The position numbers and the translations under genes were made by a program. The notes beneath the pieces are model-generated. The model was not told the origin of the DNA. It was given only the letters and a program-made list of their open reading frames with translations, and ran no database searches. From Pseudomonadota bacterium (GTDB taxonomy: Bacteria; Pseudomonadota; Gammaproteobacteria; Steroidobacterales; Steroidobacteraceae), in NCBI GenBank assembly GCA_023457495.1, contig JAEWLQ010000069.1:1-64000 (forward strand): a DNA stretch of 64,000 nucleotides. The letters are read 5' to 3'. Positions 54,201 through 63,617 of the stretch are shown piece by piece (the first letter of the stretch is position 1; every line of letters starts with the position of its first letter).

Positions 54201-55586
54201 TCAAGGCTCTTCGGTCCGTACCCGATCGCGCAGCCACACGCGCAGCGTCTCGAACACGCCGGGCGCCATGCGACGCCTGTCGGGCATCTCCATCAGCGAA
54301 TGACTGCCATCCGCGATGATGCGGGTCGTGACATCCTTGTTTGGGCTCTCGGCCAGGGCGTCTCGCATGCTCTTCGCCGCCCGAGGCGCATCTGTCAAAG
54401 GATCTCGCTCCCCCCAGATTCCCAGGACGGGGCACGTCACGGTCATCAGCGCTGGCAGTGGATCGAATGACAACGTGCGCTGCCAATCCCAGCGCATTTG
54501 CTGCGGCGATGCGAATTCCGCGCTTCGCCAATTGAGCATCCAGTCATTGTCTTCGCGGCGCGCCTTTTCTCGCGCCTCCACGAATTCCTGGTAACCCTCT
54601 CCGGTTCGCGCCACCCGCATCCAGAGCGCGCTGAATGCCAACGCTTCTTCGACCTGCGCATCGGGAACGCCGCGTTCTCGCGCCAGGGCTCCTGCCTGGT
54701 AGTGCAACGTTTGCCAGAGCGGCCCCATGAAGCCCGACGAGTTGATCGCAAAGGCCACGTCCTTGTTTTGCGCGGCAGCTTGCGTGGCCAGCATTCCGCC
54801 TTCGCTCGAACCCCAGAAACCGATCTGCGTTGGATCGATTTCCGGTCGGCCTTGGAGAAACCGGAAAGCGGCCAATGCGTCTTCGAGCAGGTAGTCAGGA
54901 TAGTTGTAATCCTCCGGAGGCGACGTGAGCGCTCCGGTCGACGCATCGAGCCGGGTGCCAGTCGAGTCGCCGGTCCCACGTTTGTCGAAAGTCAGTACTG
55001 CCAGGCCGAGGGACGCGAAGAAATGCGGATAGGGTCCAAAAGAGTAGCGAGTCAGCGGTCCTGATCCGTGCAGCAGGACGATGCCGGCGCGCGGCCGCTT
55101 GCCGGTTGGCAAGATCAAGGTTCCCGCCAGCTTCACCGGCCCGCTGGCGACCGTAACCGGCTCCCGGACAAGAGGTGACTTTCTCGCAAAAGACTCCTGT
55201 CCATTCGTCGGATGGAGCAAGATGCCCGAGACAGCCGAGTTGGAATCCCTGACAAGCCGGATCGTGACCTCCCTCGGTGATTGAACGGCGAACGAAGGTC
55301 CCATTCCCCATTCGTCGCGCGAGGTCGGAAATATCCGCCGTATGACTCCGGACTGGTAGTCGGAGAACAGCACCGCGTTCTCCCCCGAATCGGTGATGAA
55401 CGAGTCGATGCCGATCATGTGTCCATCGGCGCTCCGGTACACGCCCAGGACGCCGTCATCCATTTGACTGGAAGACGTGGCGTTACTCGTGTTTGCCACG
55501 AGACCCGACAGGCACATCGCCAAGACGAACCAGGCCCCGTTTCGCAATGCGCACCTCCATTTCAGGTGTTTGCCAAGTGTATTCAT
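54201..55586 (-). CDS. secreted alpha/beta hydrolase (dienelactone-hydrolase/acyl-CoA-thioesterase-like)
   Basis: About 461 aa. An N-terminal signal peptide (A-W-F-V-L-A-M-C-L-S-G-L), a beta-rich lead domain (about 40-150), then the hydrolase: V-L-L-H-G-S-G-P (oxyanion), D-K-R-G-T-G-D-S-T-G, nucleophile G-S-S-E-G-G (about residue 260), acid in W-G-E-R-D-P-L and His in D-G-S-H-S-L. This arrangement is common among large secreted esterases or peptidases with a propeller-like lead. The open frame extends far upstream on the minus strand over the DUF4097 gene, but that part reads as a shadow; ATG at 55586 precedes the signal peptide. Confidence 0.8.
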   Translation of the reverse strand: MNTLGKHLKWRCALRNGAWFVLAMCLSGLVANTSNATSSSQMDDGVLGVYRSADGHMIGIDSFITDSGENAVLFSDYQSGVIRRIFPTSRDEWGMGPSFAVQSPREVTIRLVRDSNSAVSGILLHPTNGQESFARKSPLVREPVTVASGPVKLAGTLILPTGKRPRAGIVLLHGSGPLTRYSFGPYPHFFASLGLAVLTFDKRGTGDSTGTRLDASTGALTSPPEDYNYPDYLLEDALAAFRFLQGRPEIDPTQIGFWGSSEGGMLATQAAAQNKDVAFAINSSGFMGPLWQTLHYQAGALARERGVPDAQVEEALAFSALWMRVARTGEGYQEFVEAREKARREDNDWMLNWRSAEFASPQQMRWDWQRTLSFDPLPALMTVTCPVLGIWGERDPLTDAPRAAKSMRDALAESPNKDVTTRIIADGSHSLMEMPDRRRMAPGVFETLRVWLRDRVRTEEP

Positions 55587-55767
55587 ACGAGCGGGATGCC
55601 CCAGAAGGTGCGAAGTCGCGAAGTTTTCCCTGGCAGATCCATTACACCACGGGGATTTCGTCTTGGACCTGCAAAGGAAGCGTGTGAGGGTCGGAATATT
55701 GCAACCGGAGTGCCGGCTACCGCGTCTCATCGGGCAGCGCGCTTTACTCAGCCAGGAAGGATCTTCC

Positions 55768-56610
55768 ATGACTCGCTCCTTGTGCATCGCCCTCATTCTG
55801 TTGGCCGCCAGCTCCGTCGACGCGGCCGAAAAATCATTGAACCGGACCTTCGAGGTTTCTCCCGGTGGAACCCTGACCGTCGACGCGGACGCCGGGTCGG
55901 TGCGTGTGTCGGGCGCCGACACCAACCAGGTCACGGTCCGCATGAGTGTTCGGGACTCGGAAGATAATCTCGCCAACACGAATCTCGATGCTGTCCGGAA
56001 TTCCGGCGACGTCACCGTCACCCTGCGCAGAAAGTGGAAATGGAGCTGGTTCAACTGGGGTTCGCAGAACGGGGATGCGCGCATCGAGGTCACGGTGCCG
56101 CGGCACTATGGCGTCAACGTTCGCACCGGGGGCGGCGGCGTGGAGCTGCGGGATACCACGGGCTCCGCGACCCTGCGCACCTCGGGCGGTGACATCGCCG
56201 CGAGGAACGTGAACGGCAACATCGAGCTGCGGACCTCCGGCGGCGGAATCCTCGCGGAGTCGATTCGGGGGGACGTCGATGCGAACACCTCGGGCGGCGA
56301 CATCCGGCTGCTGCGCATCGACGGAAAAATCCAGGGCCAGACCAGCGGCGGCAGCGTGCGTTGCAGCCTCGTGGGCAGCAATCGCGGAGTCTTTGCGTCG
56401 ACCTCCGGGGGCGACATCGAGTTGACCCTGCCCCGAGCCGCGAGCGGAAATCTCGACGCGTCGACCAGCGGCGGCAATATCACGACGGATCTGCCGGTCA
56501 CCACGACGGTGTTGAAGGAAGATCGCCTGCGGGGGTCACTCAACTCCGGCGGTCAGCCCATCGAGGCGCGCACTTCGGGCGGCAATATCCGGTTGCGCGC
56601 CGCGAATTGA
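55768..56610 (+). CDS. secreted DUF4097-type beta-helix repeat protein
   Basis: 280 aa; AGGAAGGA about 8 bases before the ATG at 55768. Signal peptide about 1-19 (ends V-D-A-A). From about residue 115 onward a repeat of about 17-22 residues carries T/S-S-G-G-(D/N/G)-I (seven or more copies), the hallmark of right-handed beta-helix DUF4097 proteins. Function unknown; homologues often sit near anti-sigma or membrane stress genes. The 181 bp before it hold no other clear feature. Confidence 0.85.
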   Translation: MTRSLCIALILLAASSVDAAEKSLNRTFEVSPGGTLTVDADAGSVRVSGADTNQVTVRMSVRDSEDNLANTNLDAVRNSGDVTVTLRRKWKWSWFNWGSQNGDARIEVTVPRHYGVNVRTGGGGVELRDTTGSATLRTSGGDIAARNVNGNIELRTSGGGILAESIRGDVDANTSGGDIRLLRIDGKIQGQTSGGSVRCSLVGSNRGVFASTSGGDIELTLPRAASGNLDASTSGGNITTDLPVTTTVLKEDRLRGSLNSGGQPIEARTSGGNIRLRAAN

Positions 56611-56920
56611 CGCCGGAGGGCTGAACCTCCCGCACTGGATAGGCCGTACCACCGATCGAGGTAGCGGATATTCGCTTCGAGCGGAGTCTTGAAGCGGGTG
56701 GCGGTGAATACCGCCAAGGACGCGGCCAAAACGCGTCGATACGGGATGAAAGCTTGTCGCATATATGAATATGTATGACCTCGATCATACCGGCGGCGAA
56801 CGGGGCGAAATTCCAGCCTTTGGCCGAGGTGATCGCCTGAGAATCCGTCGGACAAATCCCCGCATGTCATCCGCCGCGGGCCTATTTGGTATCGTCGGGG
56901 CCGTGCCCGAACCAACAACG
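56611..56920. other. leader region of the DUF1592 gene, no gene seen
   Basis: A 310 bp stretch without a convincing gene. An AT-rich patch at about 56757-56777 (CATATATGAATATGTATG) stands out and could hold a promoter. The DUF1592 frame is open from 56765, so an earlier start (for example ATG at 56864) cannot be ruled out. Confidence 0.5.
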
Positions 56921-59665
56921 ATGCCGCGCCGCTCACGGATTGGCGCGATGTGCGCTTTCCTCCTGGCAACAGTGCCCTGTGGCGTTTCGCTCGCCGAGGT
57001 GCATGATGTCAAGAAGGAGTCGGCGGAATTCTTCGACCGCTATTGCGGCGAATGCCACTACGAAGATGCGAACGGTGGCCTCGATCTGACGCTGCTCAGC
57101 TTCGACCCGGCCAACCGCGACAACTTCGCCACATGGGTCCGGATGCTCGACCGCGTCGCGGCCGGCGAAATGCCGCCGAAGAAACGCGAGAAACGCCCGA
57201 CGGCGGCGGACATAGCGGCCTTCAACAAGGTCGTGGCCACTCCACTGGCGAGTTTCGAGAAAGACCTTACGGTCCGCGAAGGTCGCGCGATCCAGCGTCG
57301 GCTGAACCGTTACGAATACGAGAACGCGCTGCGCGACCTGCTGAACGTGCCGTGGGCGCAGATCAAGGACAAACTACCGCACGACGGCGAGGCGCATCGC
57401 TTCAACAAGAGCGGCGAAGCGCTCGACGTTTCCTTCGTGCAGATGGAGCGTTACCTCTCCGCGGCGGACTATGCGATGCGCCAGGCGATGGCGGCGGCCT
57501 TCGAACGGCCGGCGCCCGAGACACGGCGGATCTACGCGCGCGACGCAATCGGTCCGCGCTTCTATGTGCCGCGCGAGAATGGCACGCTGCCCGACCGGCT
57601 CATGTTCCCGGTGCTCGACTCGCACGCGCAGCCCGACGTGCGCGCCGGGCGCGCGCCGAATTCCAGCCCCGAGACGCGCGACCGCGAGGCCGTGGGCAAA
57701 GTCGCCAGCATCTTCAGCGACGCGGGCCAGTATGCCTGGGGCTTCAACGCGCCGGCCGCCGGCCGCTACAGCATTCGGCTCAAGGGCTACTCGATCTGGG
57801 TGAGCGGTGGCGGCATCGGCCGCTGGTTCTACGAAGGACAGAAGGAAGAGAAGGCGCCTGTCTACTGGCTGCCCGTGTGGCACCGGCCGAACGCGGACGA
57901 GATCTGGCGCGGCCGCAACAACGAACCCATCGGCATCTACGCGCGCAGCTCCGGGCAGACGCGCCCGGTCGGCGTCATGGACTTCACGCCGGAGCCCACC
58001 GTCGGCGAGATCGAAGTGCAACTCGCGGGCGGCGAGAGCCTCCAGACCGATGCGATGCGGCTCTTCCGCACGCGCGTCAACGGCAGCGACGAGCAATACG
58101 TCAATCCACTCGCGACGAAAGAAGGCATGCCCGGCTACGCCGTGCAGTGGCTCGAGGTCACGGGACCGCTGCAAGACGCCAGCGCCGGGAGCGGCTACAA
58201 ACTGCTGTTCGGCGACCTGCCGATGCGGCGGCTCGGCGAAGGCGAGAAGGGCGGCGTGCCGCTCGAGACGGTGGCGCCTTACAACGCGCCGCCGGTCGGT
58301 GGCGCCACCAGTTTCGCCGGATTTGCCGCATTCCTGCGCAGCCCCTTCGTCAACGTCACGGTGGAAGTGGTCTCCAGATCTCCGCAGCGCGACGCCGAGA
58401 AGCTGCTGCGCAATTTCATCGAGAACGCTTACCGGCGCCCGGTCGCGAAGGCGGAGATGCAACGTTTCCTCGCGCTGTTCAAGCGCGAATACGCGCTCGG
58501 CTCCGGCTTCGCGCGCTCGATGCTCACCGCGTACACGGGCGTGCTCGTGTCTCCCGGCTTCGTGTTCGTCGAAGAGAAACCGGGAAAGCTGGATGACTGG
58601 GCGCTCGCCACGCGCCTGTCGCTGTTCCTCTGGAACTCCACGCCCGACGCCGCATTACGCGCGCGCGCCGCGCGGGGCGAGTTGCACAAACCCGAGGTCC
58701 TGCGCGCGGAAACGCGGCGCATGCTCAACGACCCCAAGTCGCGCCGCTTCGTCGACGCGTTCACCGACTACTGGCTCGATCTGCGCAAGATCGACGATAC
58801 GTCGCCGTCCGCGACCATCTACAACGACTACGAGCTCGACGAGCCGCTCAAGACCGCCGCGCTGGAAGAGACGCAATTGTTCATCGCCGAGCTGCTGCGC
58901 GCGGATCTGCCGGCGCGCAGCATCGTGGCCTCGGACTTCACGTTCCTGAACGAACGCCTCGCCCGGCACTACGACATCCCGGGCGTCGAAGGCGCGACGA
59001 TGCGTCGCGTCGCGCTGCCGAGCGGCAGCGAGCGCGGCGGCCTCCTGACCATGGCGAGCGTGCTCAAGGTCACCGCGAACGGCACGACCACCTCGCCGGT
59101 GCTGCGTGGTCACTGGATCACCGAGCGCATCTTCGGCATCGAGACGCGTCCGCCGCCGCCGAACGTGAAGGCGGTCGAGCCGGATATCCGCGGCGCGGTG
59201 ACCATCCGCCAGCAGCTTGCGAAACACCGCGAACATCCGAGCTGCGCGTCCTGCCACATCAAGATGGACCCGCCGGGCTTCGCGCTGGAGAGTTTCGACG
59301 TGATGGGCGCGCGCCGTGACCGGTACCGCGCGGTGGCCGACAACGTGAAGCCAGTGGCGGGCTACGGCCTCAACGGCCAGGCGTTCACCTTCCACTACGG
59401 CCTGCCCGTCGATGCCTCCGGCGAGTTGCCCGACGGCCGCGCCTTCCGCGACATCAACGAGTTCAAGCGCCTCATCGCGAGCGACGAGAAGGCCATCGCG
59501 CACAACGTCGCCAGCCAGCTCGTGGTGTTCGGAACCGGTGCGCCGGTGCGCTTCACCGACCGCGACGAGCTCGAGCGGATCCTCGAGCGCGCGAGCGCGC
59601 GCCAGTACGGCGTGCGCACGCTGGTCGAGGAAATCGTCGGCAGCAATCTGTTCCAGACCAAGTGA
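56921..59665 (+). CDS. DUF1592/DUF1588-type secreted protein with c-type haem site
   Basis: About 914 aa. Signal peptide (R-I-G-A-M-C-A-F-L-L-A-T-V), then a cytochrome-c-like haem site Y-C-G-E-C-H at about residue 40 (Planctomycete cytochrome C type). The DUF1587, DUF1595/1592, DUF1588 and DUF1585 order follows: R-R-L-N-R-Y-E-Y-E-N-A-L-R-D-L-L; A-Y-R-R-P; L-A-T-R-L-S-L-F-L-W-N-S; G-L-L-T-M-A-S-V-L-K; C-A-S-C-H-I-K-M-D-P-P-G-F-A-L-E (a second CxxCH). The family is abundant in Planctomycetes and Verrucomicrobia and is always paired with DUF1552; function undefined, probably redox-linked polymer degradation. Confidence 0.9.
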   Translation: MPRRSRIGAMCAFLLATVPCGVSLAEVHDVKKESAEFFDRYCGECHYEDANGGLDLTLLSFDPANRDNFATWVRMLDRVAAGEMPPKKREKRPTAADIAAFNKVVATPLASFEKDLTVREGRAIQRRLNRYEYENALRDLLNVPWAQIKDKLPHDGEAHRFNKSGEALDVSFVQMERYLSAADYAMRQAMAAAFERPAPETRRIYARDAIGPRFYVPRENGTLPDRLMFPVLDSHAQPDVRAGRAPNSSPETRDREAVGKVASIFSDAGQYAWGFNAPAAGRYSIRLKGYSIWVSGGGIGRWFYEGQKEEKAPVYWLPVWHRPNADEIWRGRNNEPIGIYARSSGQTRPVGVMDFTPEPTVGEIEVQLAGGESLQTDAMRLFRTRVNGSDEQYVNPLATKEGMPGYAVQWLEVTGPLQDASAGSGYKLLFGDLPMRRLGEGEKGGVPLETVAPYNAPPVGGATSFAGFAAFLRSPFVNVTVEVVSRSPQRDAEKLLRNFIENAYRRPVAKAEMQRFLALFKREYALGSGFARSMLTAYTGVLVSPGFVFVEEKPGKLDDWALATRLSLFLWNSTPDAALRARAARGELHKPEVLRAETRRMLNDPKSRRFVDAFTDYWLDLRKIDDTSPSATIYNDYELDEPLKTAALEETQLFIAELLRADLPARSIVASDFTFLNERLARHYDIPGVEGATMRRVALPSGSERGGLLTMASVLKVTANGTTTSPVLRGHWITERIFGIETRPPPPNVKAVEPDIRGAVTIRQQLAKHREHPSCASCHIKMDPPGFALESFDVMGARRDRYRAVADNVKPVAGYGLNGQAFTFHYGLPVDASGELPDGRAFRDINEFKRLIASDEKAIAHNVASQLVVFGTGAPVRFTDRDELERILERASARQYGVRTLVEEIVGSNLFQTK

Positions 59666-59687
59666 CGCCGCCCGGAGCTGTGCCCAC

Positions 59688-61016
59688 ATGAAGATCAAAT
59701 CCCGCGCTCCTTTCATCGCCACCCGTCCCGCGCTCTCGCGCCGGCGTTTTCTCCAGGGCGCGGGCGTCGCGATGTCGCTGCCCTTGCTGGACGCGATGCA
59801 CCCGCGAATCGCCCGCGGCGCGACTACTGACGTCGCGCGCGACGCCACGCCGCGCCGCGTGTTCGGCATCTGCAACAACCTCGGACTGCGGCCCGACCTG
59901 TTCTTCCCCGAAGGAGTCGGCCGCGACTACGTGGCGACGCCCTATCTCAAACTACTGGAGGCGCACCGTGACCAGTTCACGGTGATCAGCGGCGTCTCGC
60001 ATCCGAACGTCGATGGCGGGCATCCCTCGGACATCGCGTTCCTGACCGCCGCGCCGCACCCGGCGAGCAGCTCGTTCCGCAACACCATCTCGCTCGACCA
60101 GTTCATCGCCGAGCGCATCGGCACGCTCACCCGCTTCCCGTCGCTCACGCTCTCCGTCAACGGCGCGGCGCGCGCCCTTTCGTGGACCGGCGCCGGCGTG
60201 GCCATTCCGCCCGAGGAGCGGGCGGCGGACGTGTTCAATCAGCTCTTCCTGCAGGGCACTCCCGAGCAGATCGAGGCGCAGATCCACCGCCTCGACACCG
60301 GGCGCAGCATCCTCGACACCGTGGCCGAGCAGGCGAAGACGTTGCAGCGTGACGTGGGCGCGCGCGACCGGACGCGACTCGAACAGTATTTCTCGAGCGT
60401 TCGCGACCTCGAGAATCGCCTGCAGGAATCGCGCGAGTGGGAGCGCAAACCCAAGCCCGTCGTGAACGTGAAGGCGCCCGCCGAGATCAGCAATGCCGCG
60501 CAGTACATGGACAAGGTGAAGGCCATGTACGACCTGACGCGACTCGCGTTCGAGACGGACTCGACGCGCGCCGTCACGCTCATGCTCAACAGCGTCGCGA
60601 CGCCGGCGGTTACGATCACCGGCGAGACCATCACGGACAGCTACCACAACCTTTCGCACCACGGAAAGACGGACGAGAAGCTGAACCAGCTCAAGGTGCT
60701 GGACGAGTGGCACATGAAGCTGCTCGCAAACCTGTTCAGCGAGCTCGAAGCCATCAATGAAGGCGGAGAGAACCTGCTGGATCGCACGATGATCCTCTAC
60801 GGCTCGAACCTCGGTGACGCCAACGCGCATTCGACCACCAACCTGCCCACGCTTTTCGCTGGCGGCGGATTCAAGCATGGCCAGCATCTCGCGTTCGACC
60901 GCGAGCAGAACTATCCACTGCCGAACCTGTTCGTCTCGATACTCCAGCGCATGGGCCTGGAAGAGGAAAAATTCGCCTCGTCGACCGGCACGATGCGCGG
61001 CCTCGAGATGACATGA
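59688..61016 (+). CDS. DUF1552-family protein with Tat signal
   Basis: 442 aa. Tat signal S-R-R-R-F-L-Q-G-A-G-V-A-M-S-L-P-L-L. The rest matches DUF1552 (L-L-E-A-H-R-D-Q-F-T-V-I-S-G-V, a middle S-V-R-D-L-E-N-R-L, and Y-G-S-N-L-G-D-A-N-A-H near the end), a relative of the alkaline-phosphatase/sulfatase-like fold in the DUF1501 neighbourhood. Exported folded, so a cofactor is likely. It starts 22 bases after the DUF1592 stop and overlaps the next gene by four bases. Confidence 0.9.
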   Translation: MKIKSRAPFIATRPALSRRRFLQGAGVAMSLPLLDAMHPRIARGATTDVARDATPRRVFGICNNLGLRPDLFFPEGVGRDYVATPYLKLLEAHRDQFTVISGVSHPNVDGGHPSDIAFLTAAPHPASSSFRNTISLDQFIAERIGTLTRFPSLTLSVNGAARALSWTGAGVAIPPEERAADVFNQLFLQGTPEQIEAQIHRLDTGRSILDTVAEQAKTLQRDVGARDRTRLEQYFSSVRDLENRLQESREWERKPKPVVNVKAPAEISNAAQYMDKVKAMYDLTRLAFETDSTRAVTLMLNSVATPAVTITGETITDSYHNLSHHGKTDEKLNQLKVLDEWHMKLLANLFSELEAINEGGENLLDRTMILYGSNLGDANAHSTTNLPTLFAGGGFKHGQHLAFDREQNYPLPNLFVSILQRMGLEEEKFASSTGTMRGLEMT

Positions 61017-61543
61017 AGCGCCGCGTCGCGTTTTTGCTGACACTGTTCGCCGCCGTTCCCGCCGCCTTCGCGGCGGAGGTCGTGATCGACTTCGAGAAGG
61101 CCGAGATCGGCAAGCCCGTGCCCACGTGGACCGAGAAGGGCGTGGTCTTCAAGCTTGCCGGTCCACCTGCCCACAGCAAGGCGGTGGGCCGCGTCATGTT
61201 CTTCCCGCACCTCGAGACGAATCGCAAGGGCATCCTGAACGCCATGGCGAACGAACAGGCGATTCCCGTGCAGGCGACGTTTCCGCGTAGCGCATCCGCC
61301 GTCACGCTCGTGCTTTGGGGTTCGACCAACTGCCCGGCGTTGCTGGAGGCCCTCGACAAGAACGGCGCGGTCGTCGACAAGGCGTCCATCGCTGCCATCC
61401 CGAGCCGCAAGAACCCCGCGGATCCGACTCCCTTCATCGAGCTGACGGTGAAGGCTCCCGCCATCGCCGCTATCCGCTTCAGCGGCCCGCGCGATGGCGA
61501 ATTCCTCGCCGCGGACGAAATCCGGTACACGCCCGCGAAGTAG
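61013..61543 (+). CDS. small secreted protein linked to DUF1592/DUF1552
   Basis: 176 aa. Signal peptide about 1-20 (ends A-F-A-A), then a beta-rich single domain: V-V-I-D-F-E-K-A, G-V-V-F-K-L-A-G and late A-I-R-F-S-G-P-R-D-G-E-F-L-A-A-D-E-I. This looks like a jelly-roll carbohydrate-binding-type module, but I recognise no named family. The overlap with the DUF1552 gene (ATGA) indicates one operon and a shared task. Confidence 0.78.
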   Translation: MKRRVAFLLTLFAAVPAAFAAEVVIDFEKAEIGKPVPTWTEKGVVFKLAGPPAHSKAVGRVMFFPHLETNRKGILNAMANEQAIPVQATFPRSASAVTLVLWGSTNCPALLEALDKNGAVVDKASIAAIPSRKNPADPTPFIELTVKAPAIAAIRFSGPRDGEFLAADEIRYTPAK

Positions 61544-61567
61544 TGAGTCGGCCGGCGACGCTGCGTT

Positions 61568-63013
61568 TCATTTCGATTCCAGCAGCTCCGCCGATCTCAG
61601 CAGCCGCCCATTGTTGAGCACGCCGTAAACCTGGGCCGTCGCACCCACGTCCGCGACCGGGTCGGCATCGAAGATCGCCAGGTCCGCTTCGTATCCTTGC
61701 GCGATCCGTCCGACGCGGTTTCCCAGTTTCATGATGTCCGCGGCTTCGGACGTCGCCATTCGCAGCACGTCCCACGCGGGAATTCCCGCCTCGACGTGCA
61801 GCTGCATTTCGCGGTCGATGGAGATGCCCCCGCCCGCATCTGTGCCGATCATCATCGGGACGCCGGCGTCGTGAAGCTTGCGCGCGAAGGCCAGCACCTT
61901 GGGCATCACGGCGCGCGCGCGGGTGAAGTCCTCCGGCGTCCAGCCGGTCGCGCTCGCCCGCATCTGCGCGTCGAACACGGGGCCCATCTCGGGGAACAGG
62001 TACTTGCGCTGCGCTTGCGGCAGCGCGCGCGCCAGGTCGTCGGTGTTGTAGATCAGTTCGTTGACGACCAGCGTCAGGTTCACCGCGATCTTCTTTTCCG
62101 CAAGTAGTTCGATGAGCCGGCGGATGAGCGGGCCATCGAAATCGGCGAGCTCGAACCACCGGTACATGAATCGCGAAGTGTGGTCGCGCTCGGCGAGGTA
62201 CTTCGCGCGCGCTTCCGGCTCGAGCAGATCGGGGCTGGTCGGGAGGCCATGTTCGAGGCCGTCGATGCCGAGTTCGATCGCACGCGTCCAGCTCACATTG
62301 TTCAGATGCGCGATGGCCTGCAGTCCATGATCATGGGCCACGCGAATGCCGGTGGCGAGCTCCTGCTCGTTCAGGTCGATGTAGAGCTTGAAGTAGGTCA
62401 TTCCGAGATTGGCCTGGCGCGCGGCTTCGGCCTGCCATTCTTGTTCACTGCGCGGATACGCGAACATGGCGCCGCCGAACGGGGGAGGCTGAATCACCGC
62501 GCCCGCATGACGTGCTTCGGGTCCGAGCCATTCGCCCGTGGCAACCATCCGGTCGTATTGCGCGTTGGCCTCCGGACTGCCGCCCGGATTGCGCACGGTC
62601 GTGACGCCGCGCGCGAGCGCCACGCGCGCATTGTGCCGCGTCATCGCGTCGTCCACTTTCATCGAGACGACGGGCGCGCCGTCGCGCATCTCCACGTTCA
62701 GTATGCCGGTCGCCGTTATGTGCGCGTGGGCGTCGATGAGGCCAGGCAGCACGAAGCGACCGTCGAGATCGTGGATGCGTGACGGATCCGCGGGCTCGGG
62801 TGGTTTGCCCGAACCGATCCGCGACAAGCGACCGTCCTCGACCACGAGCCAGGCATCTTTTATGCGCTTCTCGCTCGCGGGATCGATCAGCGTGAAGTCG
62901 TGATAGACGTGCGCGTCGGGCGCGAGGCGGGGGCTCGTGCAACCCACCAGCGAGCTGGCCGCCGCAAAGCCGAGCAAGGGCGACAGGATTCTAAGCATGT
63001 TATGTACCGACAT
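61568..63013 (-). CDS. amidohydrolase-family lipoprotein
   Basis: 481 aa. Signal peptide with lipobox S-L-V-G-C-T. Amidohydrolase fold: start G-L-I-D-A-H-A-H (first two metal His), a central A-I-A-H-L-N-N-V (metal His), and G-T-D-A-G-G-G (metal Asp). A periplasmic imidazolonepropionase- or prolidase-like hydrolase by family; the substrate is unknown. ATG at 63013 is preceded by GGAAG; an ATG five codons later would also serve. Its stop is convergent with the small secreted gene, 24 bp apart. Confidence 0.85.
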   Translation of the reverse strand: MSVHNMLRILSPLLGFAAASSLVGCTSPRLAPDAHVYHDFTLIDPASEKRIKDAWLVVEDGRLSRIGSGKPPEPADPSRIHDLDGRFVLPGLIDAHAHITATGILNVEMRDGAPVVSMKVDDAMTRHNARVALARGVTTVRNPGGSPEANAQYDRMVATGEWLGPEARHAGAVIQPPPFGGAMFAYPRSEQEWQAEAARQANLGMTYFKLYIDLNEQELATGIRVAHDHGLQAIAHLNNVSWTRAIELGIDGLEHGLPTSPDLLEPEARAKYLAERDHTSRFMYRWFELADFDGPLIRRLIELLAEKKIAVNLTLVVNELIYNTDDLARALPQAQRKYLFPEMGPVFDAQMRASATGWTPEDFTRARAVMPKVLAFARKLHDAGVPMMIGTDAGGGISIDREMQLHVEAGIPAWDVLRMATSEAADIMKLGNRVGRIAQGYEADLAIFDADPVADVGATAQVYGVLNNGRLLRSAELLESK

Positions 63014-63075
63014 GATGGCTTCCAGCGATGTCCGCCGCTTGCGGACGGCTTACTAGTCCCGGCGCCCGTCGGCCG

Positions 63076-63100
63076 CCTTACATTTTCGAAGGGTGTAAGG
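63076..63100. promoter_or_regulatory. inverted repeat before the ECF sigma gene
   Basis: CCTTACA (63076-63082) and TGTAAGG (63094-63100), perfect 7 bp arms around an 11-base spacer, ending 11 bases before the sigma-factor start. Either an operator, or the second arm is part of an ECF-type promoter or ribosome-binding region (AAGG). Confidence 0.5.
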
Positions 63101-63110
63101 ATTTCCGTTC

Positions 63111-63617
63111 TTGCGAGACTATGTCCTGGTGCAACTCGATGCTCACCAGGTCGTGACCCAGTTCGCTCCCGCGCTTGCGAGGGTGGTGGCGTCGTACGAG
63201 CGCGATCACGCGCTGCGGGCCGAGCTGCTGCAGGAGGTGCTCATGGCCATCGTCACGTCCCTGCCGCGCCTCACGGAGCCGGAAAAGCTGAAGGCGTTCG
63301 TGTTCCGCATCGCGCACAACCGCAGCGTGAGCCACGTCGCGCGTCGCATGCGGGAGCGGGCGCATGAGGCTGCGTGGCAGGGATCGGAGGAGTCGACGGT
63401 GGGTCAGGATCAGGCGCTGATTCAGACGGAACGAAGTGAGCGGCTGCTCGAGGCGGTGAGGAAGCTCGCCTTGCCCTACCGGCAGGTGATGACCTTGCTA
63501 CTCGAAGACATGAACTACGAGGAAATCGCGGACACCCTTGGCATCACGGTCGCCAACGTCGGAATACGCGTGAATCGCGCCAAGAAACAACTCAGAGAGA
63601 TTCTCAACCATGACTGA
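63111..63617 (+). CDS. ECF-type RNA polymerase sigma factor
   Basis: 168 aa. Sigma region 2 (about 20-85: L-L-Q-E-V-L-M-A-I-V, F-V-F-R-I-A-H-N) and region 4 (about 110-165: L-A-L-P-Y-R-Q-V-M-T-L-L-L-E-D-M-N-Y-E-E-I-A-D-T-L-G-I-T). TTG start at 63111 (AAGGA about 9 bases before). Its stop overlaps the next gene by eight bases (ATGACTGA), the usual coupling to an anti-sigma partner. Confidence 0.9.
   Translation: MRDYVLVQLDAHQVVTQFAPALARVVASYERDHALRAELLQEVLMAIVTSLPRLTEPEKLKAFVFRIAHNRSVSHVARRMRERAHEAAWQGSEESTVGQDQALIQTERSERLLEAVRKLALPYRQVMTLLLEDMNYEEIADTLGITVANVGIRVNRAKKQLREILNHD

Noticed and set aside
55587..56093. N-terminal extension of the minus-strand hydrolase frame
   Set aside because: The extra residues are unlike any family, lie over the DUF4097 gene and would place the signal peptide in the middle of the protein.
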